The notes under the pieces were generated by a model, which saw nothing but the letters and a program-made list of their open reading frames with translations, was not told where the DNA came from and searched no databases. Shown piece after piece: positions 1-9,366 of a DNA stretch of 64,000 nt; position 1 is the stretch's first letter; the number at the start of each line of letters is the position of its first letter. This DNA comes from Gammaproteobacteria bacterium (GTDB taxonomy: Bacteria; Pseudomonadota; Gammaproteobacteria; Eutrophobiales; Eutrophobiaceae), in assembly GCA_004297165.1 (NCBI GenBank), contig SCUJ01000007.1:31959-95958 (forward strand), given 5' to 3'. The translations under genes and the position numbers were made by a program.

Positions 1-305
1 CCATGCACGTTCCAATAACCGGTCCGCGCCATCTCCAGCACATGGCGGCCCTGCCCGCAGCATAGATCGAGGATCGGCGTATCCTTTTCCACGCCCAGCA
101 CGGACATGAAGGTCTGCACTTCCTGGGCAGTGATGGTTTCGTCGTTGACGACGTCCCCGTCCGTGCGCAGGTAATTGGCGTTGAAGATGTGGCGCCACCA
201 ATCAGCGCGGACGTAGCTTTCCAGATTGTCCACCGGACCCAGCACCTCGATCAGGCGCTGGTTGTTCGATTTTCTGCTGCTGGATATTTCGCTGGATTTT
301 TTCAT
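1..305 (-). CDS. Class I SAM-dependent methyltransferase, N-terminal part (cut by left edge)
   Basis: Translating the minus strand from the ATG at 305 gives about 101 residues running off the left edge without a stop. Near residue 80 it reads ILDLCCGQGRH, the glycine-rich motif I that binds S-adenosylmethionine in class I methyltransferases. The preceding WWRHIFNANYLRTDGD segment is typical of small-molecule methyltransferases. The substrate cannot be deduced because the rest of the gene is outside the window. A GGAGG lies upstream of the ATG, but about 15 nt away, which is longer than ideal, so the start is not fully secure. It points the same way as the rimK pair but is separated from it by about 550 bp with hairpins, so it is probably a separate unit. 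Confidence 0.7.
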   Translation of the reverse strand, partial: MKKSSEISSSRKSNNQRLIEVLGPVDNLESYVRADWWRHIFNANYLRTDGDVVNDETITAQEVQTFMSVLGVEKDTPILDLCCGQGRHVLEMARTGYWNVH

Positions 306-741
306 GACGGGTACAGATTTCCTCCGGAAGGCGATGGCGCACATGGTTTTGGTCAGGCTGGCAAAGGCGCTGGCGCGCTGCTGTTGCGGCGCCTGACCGT
401 TAAGTGAAATCGATGAATCGCGGGTTGCTGCGGGAGAGGTAGAGATGCGGCGCTGCCGTGTCGATGGCGATACAGCCGGTGGTGTGCGCGAACCGGGGAA
501 GGCGAGGCAACCCCGTTGCCGTTATTGGTCGGCGTCGGGCTCGGTATCACGGCAGAGTATCAGGCATCTAGCCACCCTCCATCGGGTTTGTTGTGGCGTT
601 CCCGGCAGGTTGGTTCTCCCTGCGCGATGGAGCTCATGAAGGCAATCATGAAGCGCGTGTTTTATGCTCCATCACGAAAAAAAATGCAAGCGGAATTTTC
701 TGACGGCTCCGAATAAGTCCCTCCTGGACTTCTCGGAGCGC
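306..741. other. Stretch without a convincing gene
   Basis: No frame here has a persuasive start, length and motif together. A minus-strand frame open from about 546 to a TAA at 400-402 reads like the tail of a protein but has no ATG and is closed upstream by a TGA at 547-549. It may be a decayed gene end. Confidence 0.4.
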
Positions 742-770
742 GCCGAGTGAAAGCGCGGCTTTAACTCGGC
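742..770. terminator. Hairpin, possible terminator
   Basis: GCCGAGT (742-748) pairs with ACTCGGC (764-770). The arms continue inward as AAAGC/GCTTT after one G-A mismatch, leaving a 3-nt GCG loop. It lies next to the perfect hairpin at 776-805, downstream of the rimK operon on the minus strand. A T run follows at 776-780 on the plus strand. Confidence 0.45.
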
Positions 771-775
771 TCTCA

Positions 776-805
776 TTTTTCAAACACACCCGGGTGTTTG
801 AAAAA
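776..805. terminator. Perfect 12-bp hairpin terminator
   Basis: TTTTTCAAACAC (776-787) and GTGTTTGAAAAA (794-805) are exact reverse complements around the 6-nt loop ACCCGG. The A/T tails make it a plausible terminator in both directions. It sits about 50 bp past the stop of the minus-strand gene ending at 858, so it most likely ends the rimK / AstE-like transcript. Confidence 0.65.
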
Positions 806-857
806 TGCAGGCACATCCTTGTGCCGGGTTGTGCCTCAACATTTATTTAGAGGTTCC

Positions 858-1907
858 TTAGAGTATCGGAGGTTCGACCGCGCGCCGCGTGTCGGTCGCC
901 GGATCGAACTCGTTTCTGAATTCCTCGATCTGCTCGGCGATCCCGCTCGCGTCCCGGAACTGGGCGAGATGAAACAGGGCCTCACCCTCGCTGACCAGCG
1001 GGATGTTGGTGCGGCCGATGATGATGCCCTGGTCCGGCGCGGTGATGGGCTGTTCCGATTCGCCGAAGGGATCGGAGATGATCCCGAGCAGTGCGTTTTT
1101 TTCGACGCGCGCGCCGATGGTCTGGATGGACCGCAGGATCCCGCTTTGCGGCGCCCGCACCCAGGTGCTGGACAAGGCCACCAGCGGCTCGACGGCATCC
1201 TGATCGCGCTTGGCGGGCGGCAGCATGCCGAGTTCCCGCATCACCGAGACGATGCCGGTCACGCCGGCGCGGATGGACAGTTCGTCGAAGCGCAGCGCCT
1301 CGCCCGCTTCATAGACGATCACCGGGATGCCGAGGCGCGCGGCCGAGGCCCGCAGGGAGCCCGGCACCATGCTGGTCTTGACGATCACCGGGGTGTAAAA
1401 GGCATGCGCCATGCGGCTGGTCTCGGGGTCATCCAGAACGGCCCGGACCTGCGGCAGGTTGTCCCGGTGAATGGCCGCCGTGTGGATGTCGATGCCGTGG
1501 GTGCAGCGGGTGACGACCTCGCGCATGAACAGATTGGCCATGCGGCCGGCGAGGGAACCGGTCTCGGATCCGGGGAAGGAGCGGTTGAGGTCCCGGCGAT
1601 CCGGCAGATAGCGCGACTGGTTGATGAAGCCGAACAGGTTCACCACGGGCACCGCGATGAGCGTTCCGTGCAGGCGCTCGATGCTTTTCAACTTGAGCAC
1701 CCGGCGGATGATCTCCACGCCGTTGATCTCGTCCCCGTGGATGGCGCCCGAGAGAAACAGGATCGGCCCGGATCTTCTGCCATGCACCACATGCACCGGC
1801 CAGTGCATGGGGTTATGGGTGTAAAGGTCGGGGATGCGCAGATCGATCGAGGCGCGCGCCCCCGGCTGAATGCGGCAACCCCCGATTTCGAAGGTCCCGC
1901 GCGACAT
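858..1907 (-). CDS. Succinylglutamate desuccinylase / aspartoacylase family zinc hydrolase
   Basis: This 349-residue protein belongs to the AstE/AspA branch of the M14-like zinc carboxypeptidases. It carries GAIHGDEINGVEI (zinc-binding H-x-x-E, about residues 54-66), then DLNRSFPG and GIDIHTA, which supplies the third zinc ligand. Family members remove acyl or amino-acid groups from amide bonds in the cytoplasm. Its ATG overlaps the stop of the preceding rimK-like gene by one base, so the two are translationally coupled. Pairing of AstE-like hydrolases with RimK is common in gammaproteobacteria, which suggests a role in adding or trimming glutamate-type tails, but the true substrate is unknown. 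It is not evidence for arginine succinyltransferase catabolism, because no other ast gene is present. Confidence 0.85.
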   Translation of the reverse strand: MSRGTFEIGGCRIQPGARASIDLRIPDLYTHNPMHWPVHVVHGRRSGPILFLSGAIHGDEINGVEIIRRVLKLKSIERLHGTLIAVPVVNLFGFINQSRYLPDRRDLNRSFPGSETGSLAGRMANLFMREVVTRCTHGIDIHTAAIHRDNLPQVRAVLDDPETSRMAHAFYTPVIVKTSMVPGSLRASAARLGIPVIVYEAGEALRFDELSIRAGVTGIVSVMRELGMLPPAKRDQDAVEPLVALSSTWVRAPQSGILRSIQTIGARVEKNALLGIISDPFGESEQPITAPDQGIIIGRTNIPLVSEGEALFHLAQFRDASGIAEQIEEFRNEFDPATDTRRAVEPPIL

Positions 1908-2812
1908 CAGCCCTTGCCTTTGGTCTTGGTCTTGCCCGCCTTGGCGTTGCGTTCCAGAAACTCGATGATCATCCCGGCGATATCCTTGCCGGTCACCTTT
2001 TCGATGCCCTCGAGTCCGGGCGAGGAATTGACCTCCATGACCACGGGCCCATGGTTGGAGCGCAGGATGTCGACGCCGCAGACATTCAGGCCCATGGTCT
2101 TTGCCGCGCGCACCGCGGTCGAACGTTCTTCCGGCGTGATCCGGATCGTGCTCGCGGTGCCGCCCCGATGGATGTTCGAACGGAATTCGCCCGCCTTGCC
2201 CTGGCGTTTCATCGACGCAACGACCCGATCGCCGATGACGAAGGCGCGGATGTCGGCGCCGCCAGCTTCCCTGACGTATTCCTGCACGAGTGCGCTGGCT
2301 TTCAAACCGAGAAAGGCCTCGATGACGCTCTCGGCCGCCTGTTCGGTCTCCGCCAGCACCACGCCAATCCCCTGGGTGCCTTCGAGCAGCTTGATCACGA
2401 TCGGCGCGCCGCCCACCATCTTGATCAGGTCCTGGATATCGTCAGGTTTGTTGGCGAAGCCGGTGACCGGCAGGCCGATGCCCTTGCGGGATAAGAGTTG
2501 CAGGGCGCGGATCTTGTCGCGGGAGCGGGAGATGGCGACGGATTCGTTGAGCGTGTAGACGCCCATCATCTCGAACTGGCGCAGCACGGCCGTGCCGTAG
2601 AAGGTGACCGAGGCGCCAATCCGGGGTATGACTGCATCGAAGCCCGTGACCTCCTCGCCCTTGTAGTGGATCCCCGGCCGGTGCGAGGTGATATTCATGT
2701 AGCAGCGCAGGACGTCGAGGATCCTGATCTCGTGGCCGCGGGACTTCGCGGCCTCCACCAGCCGGCGCGTCGAGTAGAGTTTGGCGTTGCGGGAGAGCAG
2801 GGCGATTTTCAT
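1907..2812 (-). CDS. rimK: RimK-type ATP-grasp ligase
   Basis: The protein is 301 residues from the ATG at 2812 and starts [18 protein letters not shown], matching RimK in length and N-terminus. The E. coli enzyme is about 300 residues and adds glutamates to the C-terminus of ribosomal protein S6. ATP-grasp features follow in order: [15 protein letters not shown] (ATP-binding glycine loop), [20 protein letters not shown], and the metal-binding end [15 protein letters not shown]. An in-frame ATG three codons upstream is possible but less like the family. The C-terminus is lysine/glycine rich ([11 protein letters not shown]). It is the first gene of a two-gene operon with the AstE-like hydrolase and is divergent from the galD-type gene at 2912. 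Confidence 0.88.
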   Translation of the reverse strand: MKIALLSRNAKLYSTRRLVEAAKSRGHEIRILDVLRCYMNITSHRPGIHYKGEEVTGFDAVIPRIGASVTFYGTAVLRQFEMMGVYTLNESVAISRSRDKIRALQLLSRKGIGLPVTGFANKPDDIQDLIKMVGGAPIVIKLLEGTQGIGVVLAETEQAAESVIEAFLGLKASALVQEYVREAGGADIRAFVIGDRVVASMKRQGKAGEFRSNIHRGGTASTIRITPEERSTAVRAAKTMGLNVCGVDILRSNHGPVVMEVNSSPGLEGIEKVTGKDIAGMIIEFLERNAKAGKTKTKGKG

Positions 2813-2911
2813 GAACGGCATTTTAACCCAGAACGGGGAATGATTCCGGATTTCGGCGGCGGCATGAAGATGATACGATCGAAGGCGATGAGAGATGGGC
2901 GGGATTACGTT

Positions 2912-4006
2912 ATGCCTGAGATGCAGAGATCGATTCCCTTCATGCAATTCCGGGGCGGCAGCTCCAAGGGATTGTATTTTCGCGCCTGCGATCTGCCCGC
3001 CGAACAGGACCGCAAGGATCGGGTATTGCTCGCGGCGATGTGCGGCAACGGCCCCGCCGATCGCCGCCAGATCGACGGCCTCGGCGGCGCGGATCCCCTG
3101 ACCAGCAAGGTGGCGGTGGTGCAAACCTCAGCACGGCCCGGCGCGGACCTCGATTATGAATTCATTCAGGTCGTGGTCGGGGCCGCGGCCACGGATCGCA
3201 CCCAGAATTGCGGCAACATCCTCGCGGGCGTCGTACCCTTCGCGATCGAAGCCGGCCTGCTCAAGGCCGCCGCGGGCGAGACCACCGCGCGGGTCTACAT
3301 GCAAAACAGCGGATCCATCTGCGAGGTGATCGTCCGCACGCCGGACGGGCGGATGGAATACGCGGGCGAAGCCCGGATCGACGGCGTGCCCGGCGCTGCC
3401 GCGCCCGTGGTATGCAATTACATGGACATCGCGGGTTCCGCCTGCGGCGCGCTCCTGCCGACCGGCCGCCTGATCGATGAATTTGCCGGCGTGCCGGTGA
3501 CCTGCATCGACAACGGCATGCCGGTGGTGCTCATCCGCGCGGCCGATCTCGGGCGCACCGGCTACGAGACCCCGGCGCAATTGAACGCGGATGCGGAACT
3601 CAAGGCCCGACTGGAGGCGATCCGGATCCCGGCCGGGGCGGCGATGCGGCTTGGCGATGTGACGGGCAAGGTGGTGCCGAAGATGTGCCTGATAGCCCCG
3701 CCGCGCCAGGGTGGGGTAATCCATACCCGCACATTCATCCCGCACGTCTGTCATGCCGCGATCGGCGTACTCGGGGCGGTCTCGGTCGCGACAGCCTGCG
3801 TCATGCCTGGCACTCTGGCTGATGGTCTCGCACAACTGCCCGCACCGGGCGAACCCTTTTCCGTGGAGCACCCGGAGGGCGAATTCTCCATCACCCTCGA
3901 GATCGATTACAGCGGCGCGTTGCCGGAGGTGAAGCGCGCTGGCCTCTTGCGCACCGCACGGCTCCTCAGCCGGGGCGAGGTCCTGATCCCCGCCGGCATA
4001 TGGTAG
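2912..4006 (+). CDS. galD: PrpF-family isomerase, probable 4-oxalomesaconate tautomerase
   Basis: About 364 residues of the PrpF fold, a cofactor-free double-bond isomerase family that includes 2-methylaconitate isomerase PrpF, 4-oxalomesaconate tautomerase GalD and LigU. The family signature FRGGSSKG is near residue 13, followed by [10 protein letters not shown] and a NCGN motif ([11 protein letters not shown]) that holds an active-site cysteine. The GalD/LigU assignment comes from the following genes (ligI, ligK, ligJ) rather than from sequence alone. The tautomerase would convert 4-oxalomesaconate to the form hydrated by LigJ. Three in-frame ATGs (2888, 2912, 2921) compete; 2912 or 2921 gives the N-terminus most like the family, and none has a strong ribosome binding site. 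It is first gene of the catabolic operon. Confidence 0.8.
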   Translation: MPEMQRSIPFMQFRGGSSKGLYFRACDLPAEQDRKDRVLLAAMCGNGPADRRQIDGLGGADPLTSKVAVVQTSARPGADLDYEFIQVVVGAAATDRTQNCGNILAGVVPFAIEAGLLKAAAGETTARVYMQNSGSICEVIVRTPDGRMEYAGEARIDGVPGAAAPVVCNYMDIAGSACGALLPTGRLIDEFAGVPVTCIDNGMPVVLIRAADLGRTGYETPAQLNADAELKARLEAIRIPAGAAMRLGDVTGKVVPKMCLIAPPRQGGVIHTRTFIPHVCHAAIGVLGAVSVATACVMPGTLADGLAQLPAPGEPFSVEHPEGEFSITLEIDYSGALPEVKRAGLLRTARLLSRGEVLIPAGIW

Positions 4007-4026
4007 GCAAGGTCCCGATCAAACAT

Positions 4027-4068
4027 TGACTAATGACCTGTGACCAATGACCAATGATAAATGACCAA
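4027..4068 (+). repeat. Tandem TGACCAA-like heptamer array
   Basis: Six 7-base units in tandem: TGACTAA, TGACCTG, TGACCAA, TGACCAA, TGATAAA, TGACCAA. The array fills the gap between the galD-type gene and ligI and overlaps the possible ATG at 4054. A related five-unit array lies at 39719-39753. Confidence 0.8.
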
Positions 4069-4947
4069 ATGCTAGAGAAAAAAACCTGTCCTCCACCCGA
4101 TCCGAATACCCGCGCGCCCGCGTTCAAGGTCCCTTCAGGGGCCTGCGACGCCCACTGTCACATCTTCGGGCCGCGCGACAAGTTCCCGTATCATCCGACC
4201 AGCACCTACGAGCCGCCGGACGCGGGCAAGGACCGCCTGCGGGCCCTGCACCGGATCCTCGGCATCGAGCGCGCCGTGCTCGTGCAGGCGAGCTGTCACG
4301 GCCCGGACAACCGCGCCATGCTGGACGCCATTGCCGACAGCGGCGGGACATACCGCGGCGTCTGCATTGCCCGCCAGACCTTCAGCGATCGCGATTTCGA
4401 GGACCTGCACGCGGGCGGTGTGCGCGGCGTGCGTTTCAATTTCGTCACCCATCTCGGCGGGACGCCGGACCTGGAGGCGATGCGGAACATCCTCACGCGC
4501 GTGAAACCGCTCGGCTGGCACCTGATTATCCATGTGAACGCCGAGGACCTCATTCGGTTCGAGGAATTCTTCGCGAAGGTCGAGATGGACATCGTGGTGG
4601 ATCACATGGGCCGCGTGCCCTGCGATGCCGGCACGGAGCAACCGGCCTTCCGGATCCTCAAGCGATTCATGGCGCGGGACAACTGGTGGTGCAAGATCTG
4701 CGGCGCGGAGCGGATCTCCCGCGCCGGTCCGCCGTTTCACGACGCCGTGCCCTTCGCCAGGGAACTGCTCGCCATCGCCCCGGACCGGATCCTCTGGGGC
4801 ACCGACTTTCCCCATCCGAACATCACCCGCTGGATGCCGAACGACGGCGATCTGCTGGACCTCGTGCCGTTCTTTGCGGAGGATCCCGCGTTGCAGCGCA
4901 AGGTCCTGGTGGACAACCCGGCGCGCCTGTACGGTTTTACCGACTGA
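4054..4947 (+). CDS. ligI: 2-pyrone-4,6-dicarboxylate hydrolase (LigI-like amidohydrolase)
   Basis: A 297-residue amidohydrolase-fold protein. DAHCHIFGP (about residues 32-40) is the strand-1 H-x-H of the superfamily, followed by [19 protein letters not shown] and the C-terminal [13 protein letters not shown] with the catalytic aspartate. This arrangement is typical of LigI, which opens 2-pyrone-4,6-dicarboxylate (PDC) to 4-oxalomesaconate (with 4-carboxy-2-hydroxymuconate) in the protocatechuate 4,5-cleavage pathway. Its neighbours on both sides act on the product. The start is uncertain: ATG 4054 lies inside a heptamer repeat, and ATG 4069, immediately after the repeat, would give a protein five residues shorter. 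Neither has a clear Shine-Dalgarno sequence. Confidence 0.85.
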   Translation: MINDQMLEKKTCPPPDPNTRAPAFKVPSGACDAHCHIFGPRDKFPYHPTSTYEPPDAGKDRLRALHRILGIERAVLVQASCHGPDNRAMLDAIADSGGTYRGVCIARQTFSDRDFEDLHAGGVRGVRFNFVTHLGGTPDLEAMRNILTRVKPLGWHLIIHVNAEDLIRFEEFFAKVEMDIVVDHMGRVPCDAGTEQPAFRILKRFMARDNWWCKICGAERISRAGPPFHDAVPFARELLAIAPDRILWGTDFPHPNITRWMPNDGDLLDLVPFFAEDPALQRKVLVDNPARLYGFTD

Positions 4948-4960
4948 GAGGAATCGCAAC

Positions 4961-5668
4961 ATGAAAACGGTAGCAGTCAGGAACATTGAAAGGGTCGCGG
5001 CCGCCGTCATCGAAGGTCTCGGCGCACTCGGCGTCGCCACCATTCACGAGGCGCAGGGCCGGGTCGGTCTCCTGCGTCCCTACATGCGGCCGATCCAGAC
5101 CGGGGCGCGGATTGCGGGCAGCGCGGTGACGGTGCTGGTTCATCCGGGCGACAACTGGATGATCCACGTCGCGATCGAGCTCTGCCGGCCCGGCGACATA
5201 ATGGTGGTGGGCTGTTCCACCGAGAACTCGGACGGCTTCTTCGGCGATCTCCTCGGGGAATCCTGCAAGGCCCGCGGGGTGCGGGCGCTGGTGATCGACG
5301 GCGGCGTGCGCGATACAAGAGAGCTGATCGAGATGGGGTTCCCCGTCTGGTCCAGGGCCATCAACGCCAAGGGCACGGTGAAGGAGACCCTGGGCGCGGT
5401 TAATGTTCCGCTGGTCTGCGCCGGACAATATGTGACGCCGGGGGACGTGATCGTCGCCGACGACGACGGCGTGGTCGTCGTGGAGCGCGAGGCGGCGTCC
5501 CGCGTCCTGGCGGCGGCGCAAAAGCGCGAGGCCAGCGAGGCCGGCAAACGCGAACGCCTGGCCCGTGGCGAGTTGGGACTCGACATCTACGACATGCGCC
5601 CAAGGCTTAAGGAGGCGGGGCTCGTCTATCTGGAGGATCTCGAGGCCTACCGGAAATATCAGGGCTGA
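4961..5668 (+). CDS. ligK: 4-carboxy-4-hydroxy-2-oxoadipate aldolase, RraA family (LigK)
   Basis: A 235-residue class II pyruvate aldolase of the RraA/HMG aldolase fold. Motifs include [11 protein letters not shown] near the N-terminus, [12 protein letters not shown], and [17 protein letters not shown], which supplies the Arg-Asp pair used for metal and pyruvate binding. [17 protein letters not shown] is the usual family C-terminal motif. LigK splits 4-carboxy-4-hydroxy-2-oxoadipate to pyruvate and oxaloacetate, the last step of protocatechuate 4,5-cleavage. The C-terminal extension after the core (about residues 180-235) is typical of LigK and longer than RNase E inhibitor RraA. The ATG follows GAGAGGA at good spacing, 13 bp after ligI. 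Confidence 0.88.
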   Translation: MKTVAVRNIERVAAAVIEGLGALGVATIHEAQGRVGLLRPYMRPIQTGARIAGSAVTVLVHPGDNWMIHVAIELCRPGDIMVVGCSTENSDGFFGDLLGESCKARGVRALVIDGGVRDTRELIEMGFPVWSRAINAKGTVKETLGAVNVPLVCAGQYVTPGDVIVADDDGVVVVEREAASRVLAAAQKREASEAGKRERLARGELGLDIYDMRPRLKEAGLVYLEDLEAYRKYQG

Positions 5669-5716
5669 AGTCATAACCGATTCTGAAAATTTCAGGGAAA
5701 CACAGCGAGGAACAGC

Positions 5717-6730
5717 ATGATCATCGATTGTCACGGCCATTACACCACAACCCCCAAGGGTCTGGAGGATTATCGCAACGCCCAGAAAAAGGCCCTGGAG
5801 AAGGATCCGCTCTTTGTCGGAGAGAAAGGGGCCCTGAATATTACGGACGACCAGATCCGCGAGAGCATCGAGCGCAACCAGCTTCGCCTGCAGCGCGAAC
5901 GCGGCGCCGATCTCACCCTGTTTTCACCGCGGGCGAGTTGGATGGGACATCACATCGGCAACGCCCACACGAGCAAGTTCTGGACCGGGCATACCAACGA
6001 CCTGATCCACCGGGTCGTTTCGCTGTATCCAAAGAATTTCGCCGGCGTCTGCGCCCTGCCGCAATCGCCCGGCACGGGGCTCGAAAACAGCGTCGCCGAA
6101 CTGGAGCGTTGCGTGAAAGAACTTGGCTTTGTCGGCTGCAATCTGAACCTCGACCCCACGGGCGGTTACTGGACCACCCCGCCGCTCGGCGACCGCTACT
6201 GGTACCCGATCTACGAGAAGATGGTGGAACTCGATGTCCCGGCCATGATCCATGTCAGCGGCTGCTGCAATCCGGCGTTTTATGTGACCGGGTCCTATTA
6301 CCTCAATGCGGATACCACGGCCTTCATGCAACTGATGCAATCCTCCGTGACCCGCGATTTCCCGACCATCCGGTTCGTGATCCCCCACGGCGGCGGCGCG
6401 GCGCCCTATCACTGGGGCCGCTTCCGGGGGCTCGCCGACATGCTGAAACTCCCGCATCTCGACGAGCTGCTGATGAACAACGTCTATTTCGACACCTGTG
6501 TCTATCATCAAAAAGGGATTGACCTACTGCTCTCCGTGATCCACAACAAGAATATCCTCTTCGCCTCGGAGATGGTCGGCGCGGTGCAGGGGATCGACCC
6601 GGAAACCGGCCATTATTTCGACGATACGAAACGCTACATCGACAACAGCCGGATCAGCGAGGCGGAGAAGGCCAACATCTTCGAACACAACATCCGCCGG
6701 GTGTATCCCCGACTTAACCAGCGGTTCTGA
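5717..6730 (+). CDS. ligJ: 4-oxalomesaconate hydratase (LigJ-like amidohydrolase)
   Basis: A 337-residue amidohydrolase-superfamily protein starting MIIDCHGHYTT with the H-x-H metal motif at residues 6-8. Further metal and active-site segments are PAMIHVSGCCNP, FVIPHGGGAAPYHWGR and NILFASEMVGAVQG. LigJ hydrates 4-oxalomesaconate to 4-carboxy-4-hydroxy-2-oxoadipate, the substrate of LigK. LigJ proteins use this fold and have this length and HGGGA motif, and the flanking genes fit. AGGA upstream of the ATG is a reasonable ribosome binding site. The next gene starts 5 bp after the stop, so the two are almost certainly co-transcribed. Confidence 0.88.
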   Translation: MIIDCHGHYTTTPKGLEDYRNAQKKALEKDPLFVGEKGALNITDDQIRESIERNQLRLQRERGADLTLFSPRASWMGHHIGNAHTSKFWTGHTNDLIHRVVSLYPKNFAGVCALPQSPGTGLENSVAELERCVKELGFVGCNLNLDPTGGYWTTPPLGDRYWYPIYEKMVELDVPAMIHVSGCCNPAFYVTGSYYLNADTTAFMQLMQSSVTRDFPTIRFVIPHGGGAAPYHWGRFRGLADMLKLPHLDELLMNNVYFDTCVYHQKGIDLLLSVIHNKNILFASEMVGAVQGIDPETGHYFDDTKRYIDNSRISEAEKANIFEHNIRRVYPRLNQRF

Positions 6731-6735
6731 GCGGC

Positions 6736-7536
6736 ATGACCGCCCACATCACGGTGTTCGGGCTCGGCGAGGCCGGTTCGCTGATCGGCGCCGATCTGGC
6801 GCAGGCCGGGGTCGCGGTCAACGGCTTCGATCCGGCCCCCGTACCCACGCCGCCGGGAGTCGCGCGCTTCGACGATCCCAGGACCGCGGTCGTCGGCGCG
6901 GATGTGGTGATCGCACTCACCGCCGCCGCTGACGCCCGTACGGCGCTGACGCAGGCATTGGGGCAGATCCCGCCCCACGCCCTCTACGCCGATTTTTCCA
7001 CCAGTACCGCGGCCGCGAAGCAGGGACTCGCGGGACTCGCCAAGGGCCGCGGCCTGGCCTTTGTCGATGTCGCCCTTATGAGCACCGTCCCCGGCAAGGG
7101 CCTGCGTACCCCGGCGCTTGCCGCGGGCAAGGGCGCCGCGGAATTCGTACGCCGCTTCAGCGCCCTCGGCATGCCGGTCACGGCGGTTAGCGAAAAACCG
7201 GGCGATGCGGCAACCCGCAAGCTGCTGCGCAGCGTCGCGATCAAGGGACTCGCCAGCGTCGTCATCGAGGCCATGCGCGCCGCGGAACGGGCCGGTTGCG
7301 CGGATTGGCTCTGGGAGAACCTTGCGGAGGAGATCACCCGCGCCGATGAGGCCTTCCTCTCCCGGCTGGTGCGGGGGACGGGCATACATGCCGTGCGCCG
7401 TCTGCACGAGATGGAGGCCTCGCGTGAGTTGCTGCTTGACCTCGGGGTCGATCCCGTCATGACCCGCGCCACGGTGGAGAACCTGCGGCGGGCGCCGGAG
7501 GAGGGGTTGCCGGAGATCCCGATCCTGCCGGATTAA
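6736..7536 (+). CDS. NAD(P)-binding dehydrogenase of the 3-hydroxyisobutyrate / DUF1932 type
   Basis: A 266-residue protein with an N-terminal Rossmann motif (ITVFGLGEAGSLIGADLA) as in 6-phosphogluconate and 3-hydroxyisobutyrate dehydrogenases. LYADFSTSTAAAK sits at the usual substrate-binding strand. The C-terminal helical half (KLLRSVAIKGLASVVIEAM) resembles DUF1932. The catalytic lysine of this superfamily is probably in the RSVAIKG segment. The reaction is unknown. It is the last gene of the galD-ligI-ligK-ligJ operon and could reduce a pathway side product, but LigC, the classical dehydrogenase of the pathway, is encoded separately at 11266-12216. Confidence 0.7.
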   Translation: MTAHITVFGLGEAGSLIGADLAQAGVAVNGFDPAPVPTPPGVARFDDPRTAVVGADVVIALTAAADARTALTQALGQIPPHALYADFSTSTAAAKQGLAGLAKGRGLAFVDVALMSTVPGKGLRTPALAAGKGAAEFVRRFSALGMPVTAVSEKPGDAATRKLLRSVAIKGLASVVIEAMRAAERAGCADWLWENLAEEITRADEAFLSRLVRGTGIHAVRRLHEMEASRELLLDLGVDPVMTRATVENLRRAPEEGLPEIPILPD

Positions 7537-7555
7537 CAGCCACGCAGTAGAGGAT

Positions 7556-8332
7556 TTATTTCTCGAAGATCTGCCGGGTTAGACCTTTCTCATCCACCGG
7601 GTTGCGGTCGTTCTCGGCGCAGACGAATTCGTACAACTCGCCGTCGCGCTGACGGGCGTAGGTGAAGCGGCGGTTCCAGGGTTGCGCCAGCGCTTCCGGG
7701 TCATCCAACGTCATCTCGATTACCAGGGTGCCGGGATCTTCGGCGTCCAGATGCATGCGCTCGACGATGTGCAACCTGCCGCTGTGTTGCATGCCCATGC
7801 CGAGGTCCACGGAGTCCTTGATGCCGATGGTGTCGACCACCAGGACGCCGTCTTCCCAGCGGCCGGTGGAATGACCGAAGAAACCAGGTTCGGGATCGTC
7901 CGGATGCAGGCGGCCGTCGGTCCAGATATTACGCCATTGCATCCACGCCTCATGCAGGATCGTGACGCGGCCAGGGGTGAAGAGGAACTCCAGGGGATAT
8001 TGCGCCGTACCCATCATACCGGGCATGCCGGGTGGTCGGCAGTTGGATCCCCGGCGGGGCACCACCCCGTCATTTTCCCGCACAGCTTGCTGCCAGGCCT
8101 CGTAGTCCTTCAAGAATTTGCCTTTAAGCACGGGGCGTTCGGTCGCGGCGCCCGGCGGGGTGCGGTTGAGTATCCACACCCCGCCCCAATCGGGCAGGGC
8201 ATCGAGCGTGGCATATTGGCCTTGGGGATGGGCGGCGCCGGAGTTGTCCTCCGCCCGCAAATCCGTGGATAACGGACCGGGGAGCAGGACCCCGATCAGC
8301 GCCGCATTGAAGAGGAATGTTCCGCGATTCAT
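7556..8332 (-). CDS. Exported protein of unknown function, paralogue of the gene at 9367
   Basis: A 258-residue protein with a signal peptide (hydrophobic stretch about residues 6-20, MNRGTFLFNAALIGVLL). The mature part starts PDWGGVWILNR and contains CRPPGMPGMM, FTPGRVTILHEAW, GHSTGRWEDGVLVVDT and GRLHIVERMHL. The order C-x-P-x-GMP, then GRWE-x-x-LVV, then IVER followed by an L-x-IE-x-TL-x-DP segment is shared with the gene at 9367-10236, so the two are paralogues. I do not recognise a catalytic family. It is divergent from the DUF6152 pair and lies between two halves of a protocatechuate pathway, so an envelope role in uptake or processing of an aromatic substrate is possible but only inferred. 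Confidence 0.75.
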   Translation of the reverse strand: MNRGTFLFNAALIGVLLPGPLSTDLRAEDNSGAAHPQGQYATLDALPDWGGVWILNRTPPGAATERPVLKGKFLKDYEAWQQAVRENDGVVPRRGSNCRPPGMPGMMGTAQYPLEFLFTPGRVTILHEAWMQWRNIWTDGRLHPDDPEPGFFGHSTGRWEDGVLVVDTIGIKDSVDLGMGMQHSGRLHIVERMHLDAEDPGTLVIEMTLDDPEALAQPWNRRFTYARQRDGELYEFVCAENDRNPVDEKGLTRQIFEK

Positions 8333-8538
8333 GGTCAAACCCCGCTGGCTGTGGATTGCGTGAGTTTGATTATATATCCGGCGTCGGCCCACGGGAGGAA
8401 AAAATCCGGTTCCGACAGGCTCTGGTACTGGATCAGGGGATCGCGGACTATTAATATGTCCAAATATCGATGCCGTACACTCCGGTGGCTGCGGGTTAAT
8501 CCAGAGTGAGAGATCGTTTCATCAAGGGGGTTACGCCA

Positions 8539-8958
8539 ATGTTGCGATATCGATTTACCAGTCTCATTGCCGCCGGCATGCTGCTCGTAATGACAGGCGC
8601 CGCGTCGGCGCACCATTCATTTGCGATGTTCGATCAAACCCAGACCGTTATCCTTGAAGGGACCGTGAGCGATTTCCAGTGGACCAACCCGCATGCCGTG
8701 ATCTTTCTGGATATCCGCACTGCCCAGGGCGATATGGAAACCTGGTTATTCTCGATGAACAGCCCCAACAACCTGCGCCGTCAAGGGTGGCGTAAAGACA
8801 CCCTGAAAACCGGCGACAAGGTCACAATAGTGATGCATCCGCTGCGCGATGGCGGCAAGGGGGGCATGTTTGTCTCTGTGACCTTGCCGGATGGCACGGT
8901 TCTGGGCGATCCCACTCAGACCGGCAACGGTCCGATCAACGTGCCTACCGTCCCCTGA
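8539..8958 (+). CDS. Small exported DUF6152-type protein
   Basis: A 139-residue protein with a clear signal peptide (hydrophobic core ending TGAASA, cleavage before HHSFAMFD). The mature domain resembles DUF6152: HHSFAMFDQTQTV, EGTVSDFQWTNPHAVIFLDI, SPNNLRRQGW and an OB-like C-terminus (GDKVTIVMHPLRDG). The His-His pair just after the cleavage site suggests metal binding. AAGGGGG lies 8 nt before the ATG at 8539, which decides the start over a codon 33 bp upstream. A second copy of the family follows 14 bp downstream. The function of the family is unknown. Confidence 0.8.
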   Translation: MLRYRFTSLIAAGMLLVMTGAASAHHSFAMFDQTQTVILEGTVSDFQWTNPHAVIFLDIRTAQGDMETWLFSMNSPNNLRRQGWRKDTLKTGDKVTIVMHPLRDGGKGGMFVSVTLPDGTVLGDPTQTGNGPINVPTVP

Positions 8959-8972
8959 ACAGGAGAACCGTT

Positions 8973-9362
8973 ATGAATCGTAGTCTTATCACCCTGCTCT
9001 CGATCGTGACATTGGTATACTCCGCGCCGGCTTACGTCCATCACTCCGGGGCGATGTACGACCAGACCCGGACGGTGGAGATCGCCGGCGCCATCACCGA
9101 GTTCAAATGGAGCAATCCCCACGCCACCTTTCGCGTCGATGTCACGGATGAATCCGGCAAGGCGACCAACTGGGCGATCGTGATGGGCAGTCCGAATAAC
9201 CTCGTTCGACAAGGCTGGAAACGCACCACACTCAAATCCGGTGATAGAGTGACAGTCACCCTCTTCCCGTTGCGTGACGGCGGTCCCGGCGGGTACTACG
9301 TCAGCATCGTCCTGGCCGACGGCACGCGCCTGGATGGCGATCCGCCAGAGGGCGGAAAGTAA
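8973..9362 (+). CDS. Small exported DUF6152-type protein, tandem paralogue
   Basis: A 129-residue protein with a signal peptide (MNRSLITLLSIVTLVYS) and a mature start at VHHSGAMYDQTRTVE. It matches its upstream neighbour through TEFKWSNPHATFRVDV, GSPNNLVRQGWKR, LKSGDRVTV and PLRDGG, so this is a tandem duplication that has since diverged. AGGAG precedes the ATG. The His-His motif directly after signal cleavage is conserved in both copies. It ends 4 bp before the convergent gene at 9367. Confidence 0.8.
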   Translation: MNRSLITLLSIVTLVYSAPAYVHHSGAMYDQTRTVEIAGAITEFKWSNPHATFRVDVTDESGKATNWAIVMGSPNNLVRQGWKRTTLKSGDRVTVTLFPLRDGGPGGYYVSIVLADGTRLDGDPPEGGK

Positions 9363-9366
9363 CGCG

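Noticed and set aside
400..546. Minus-strand frame resembling a protein C-terminus (RFAHTTGCIAIDTA...)
   Set aside because: No ATG, closed upstream by TGA 547-549, and no homologous family recognised. Possibly decayed, but not supportable as a gene.
798..2558. Long plus-strand frame opposite rimK and the AstE-like gene
   Set aside because: Arg/Pro/His/Asp-rich shadow of GC-rich genes on the other strand; no motif.
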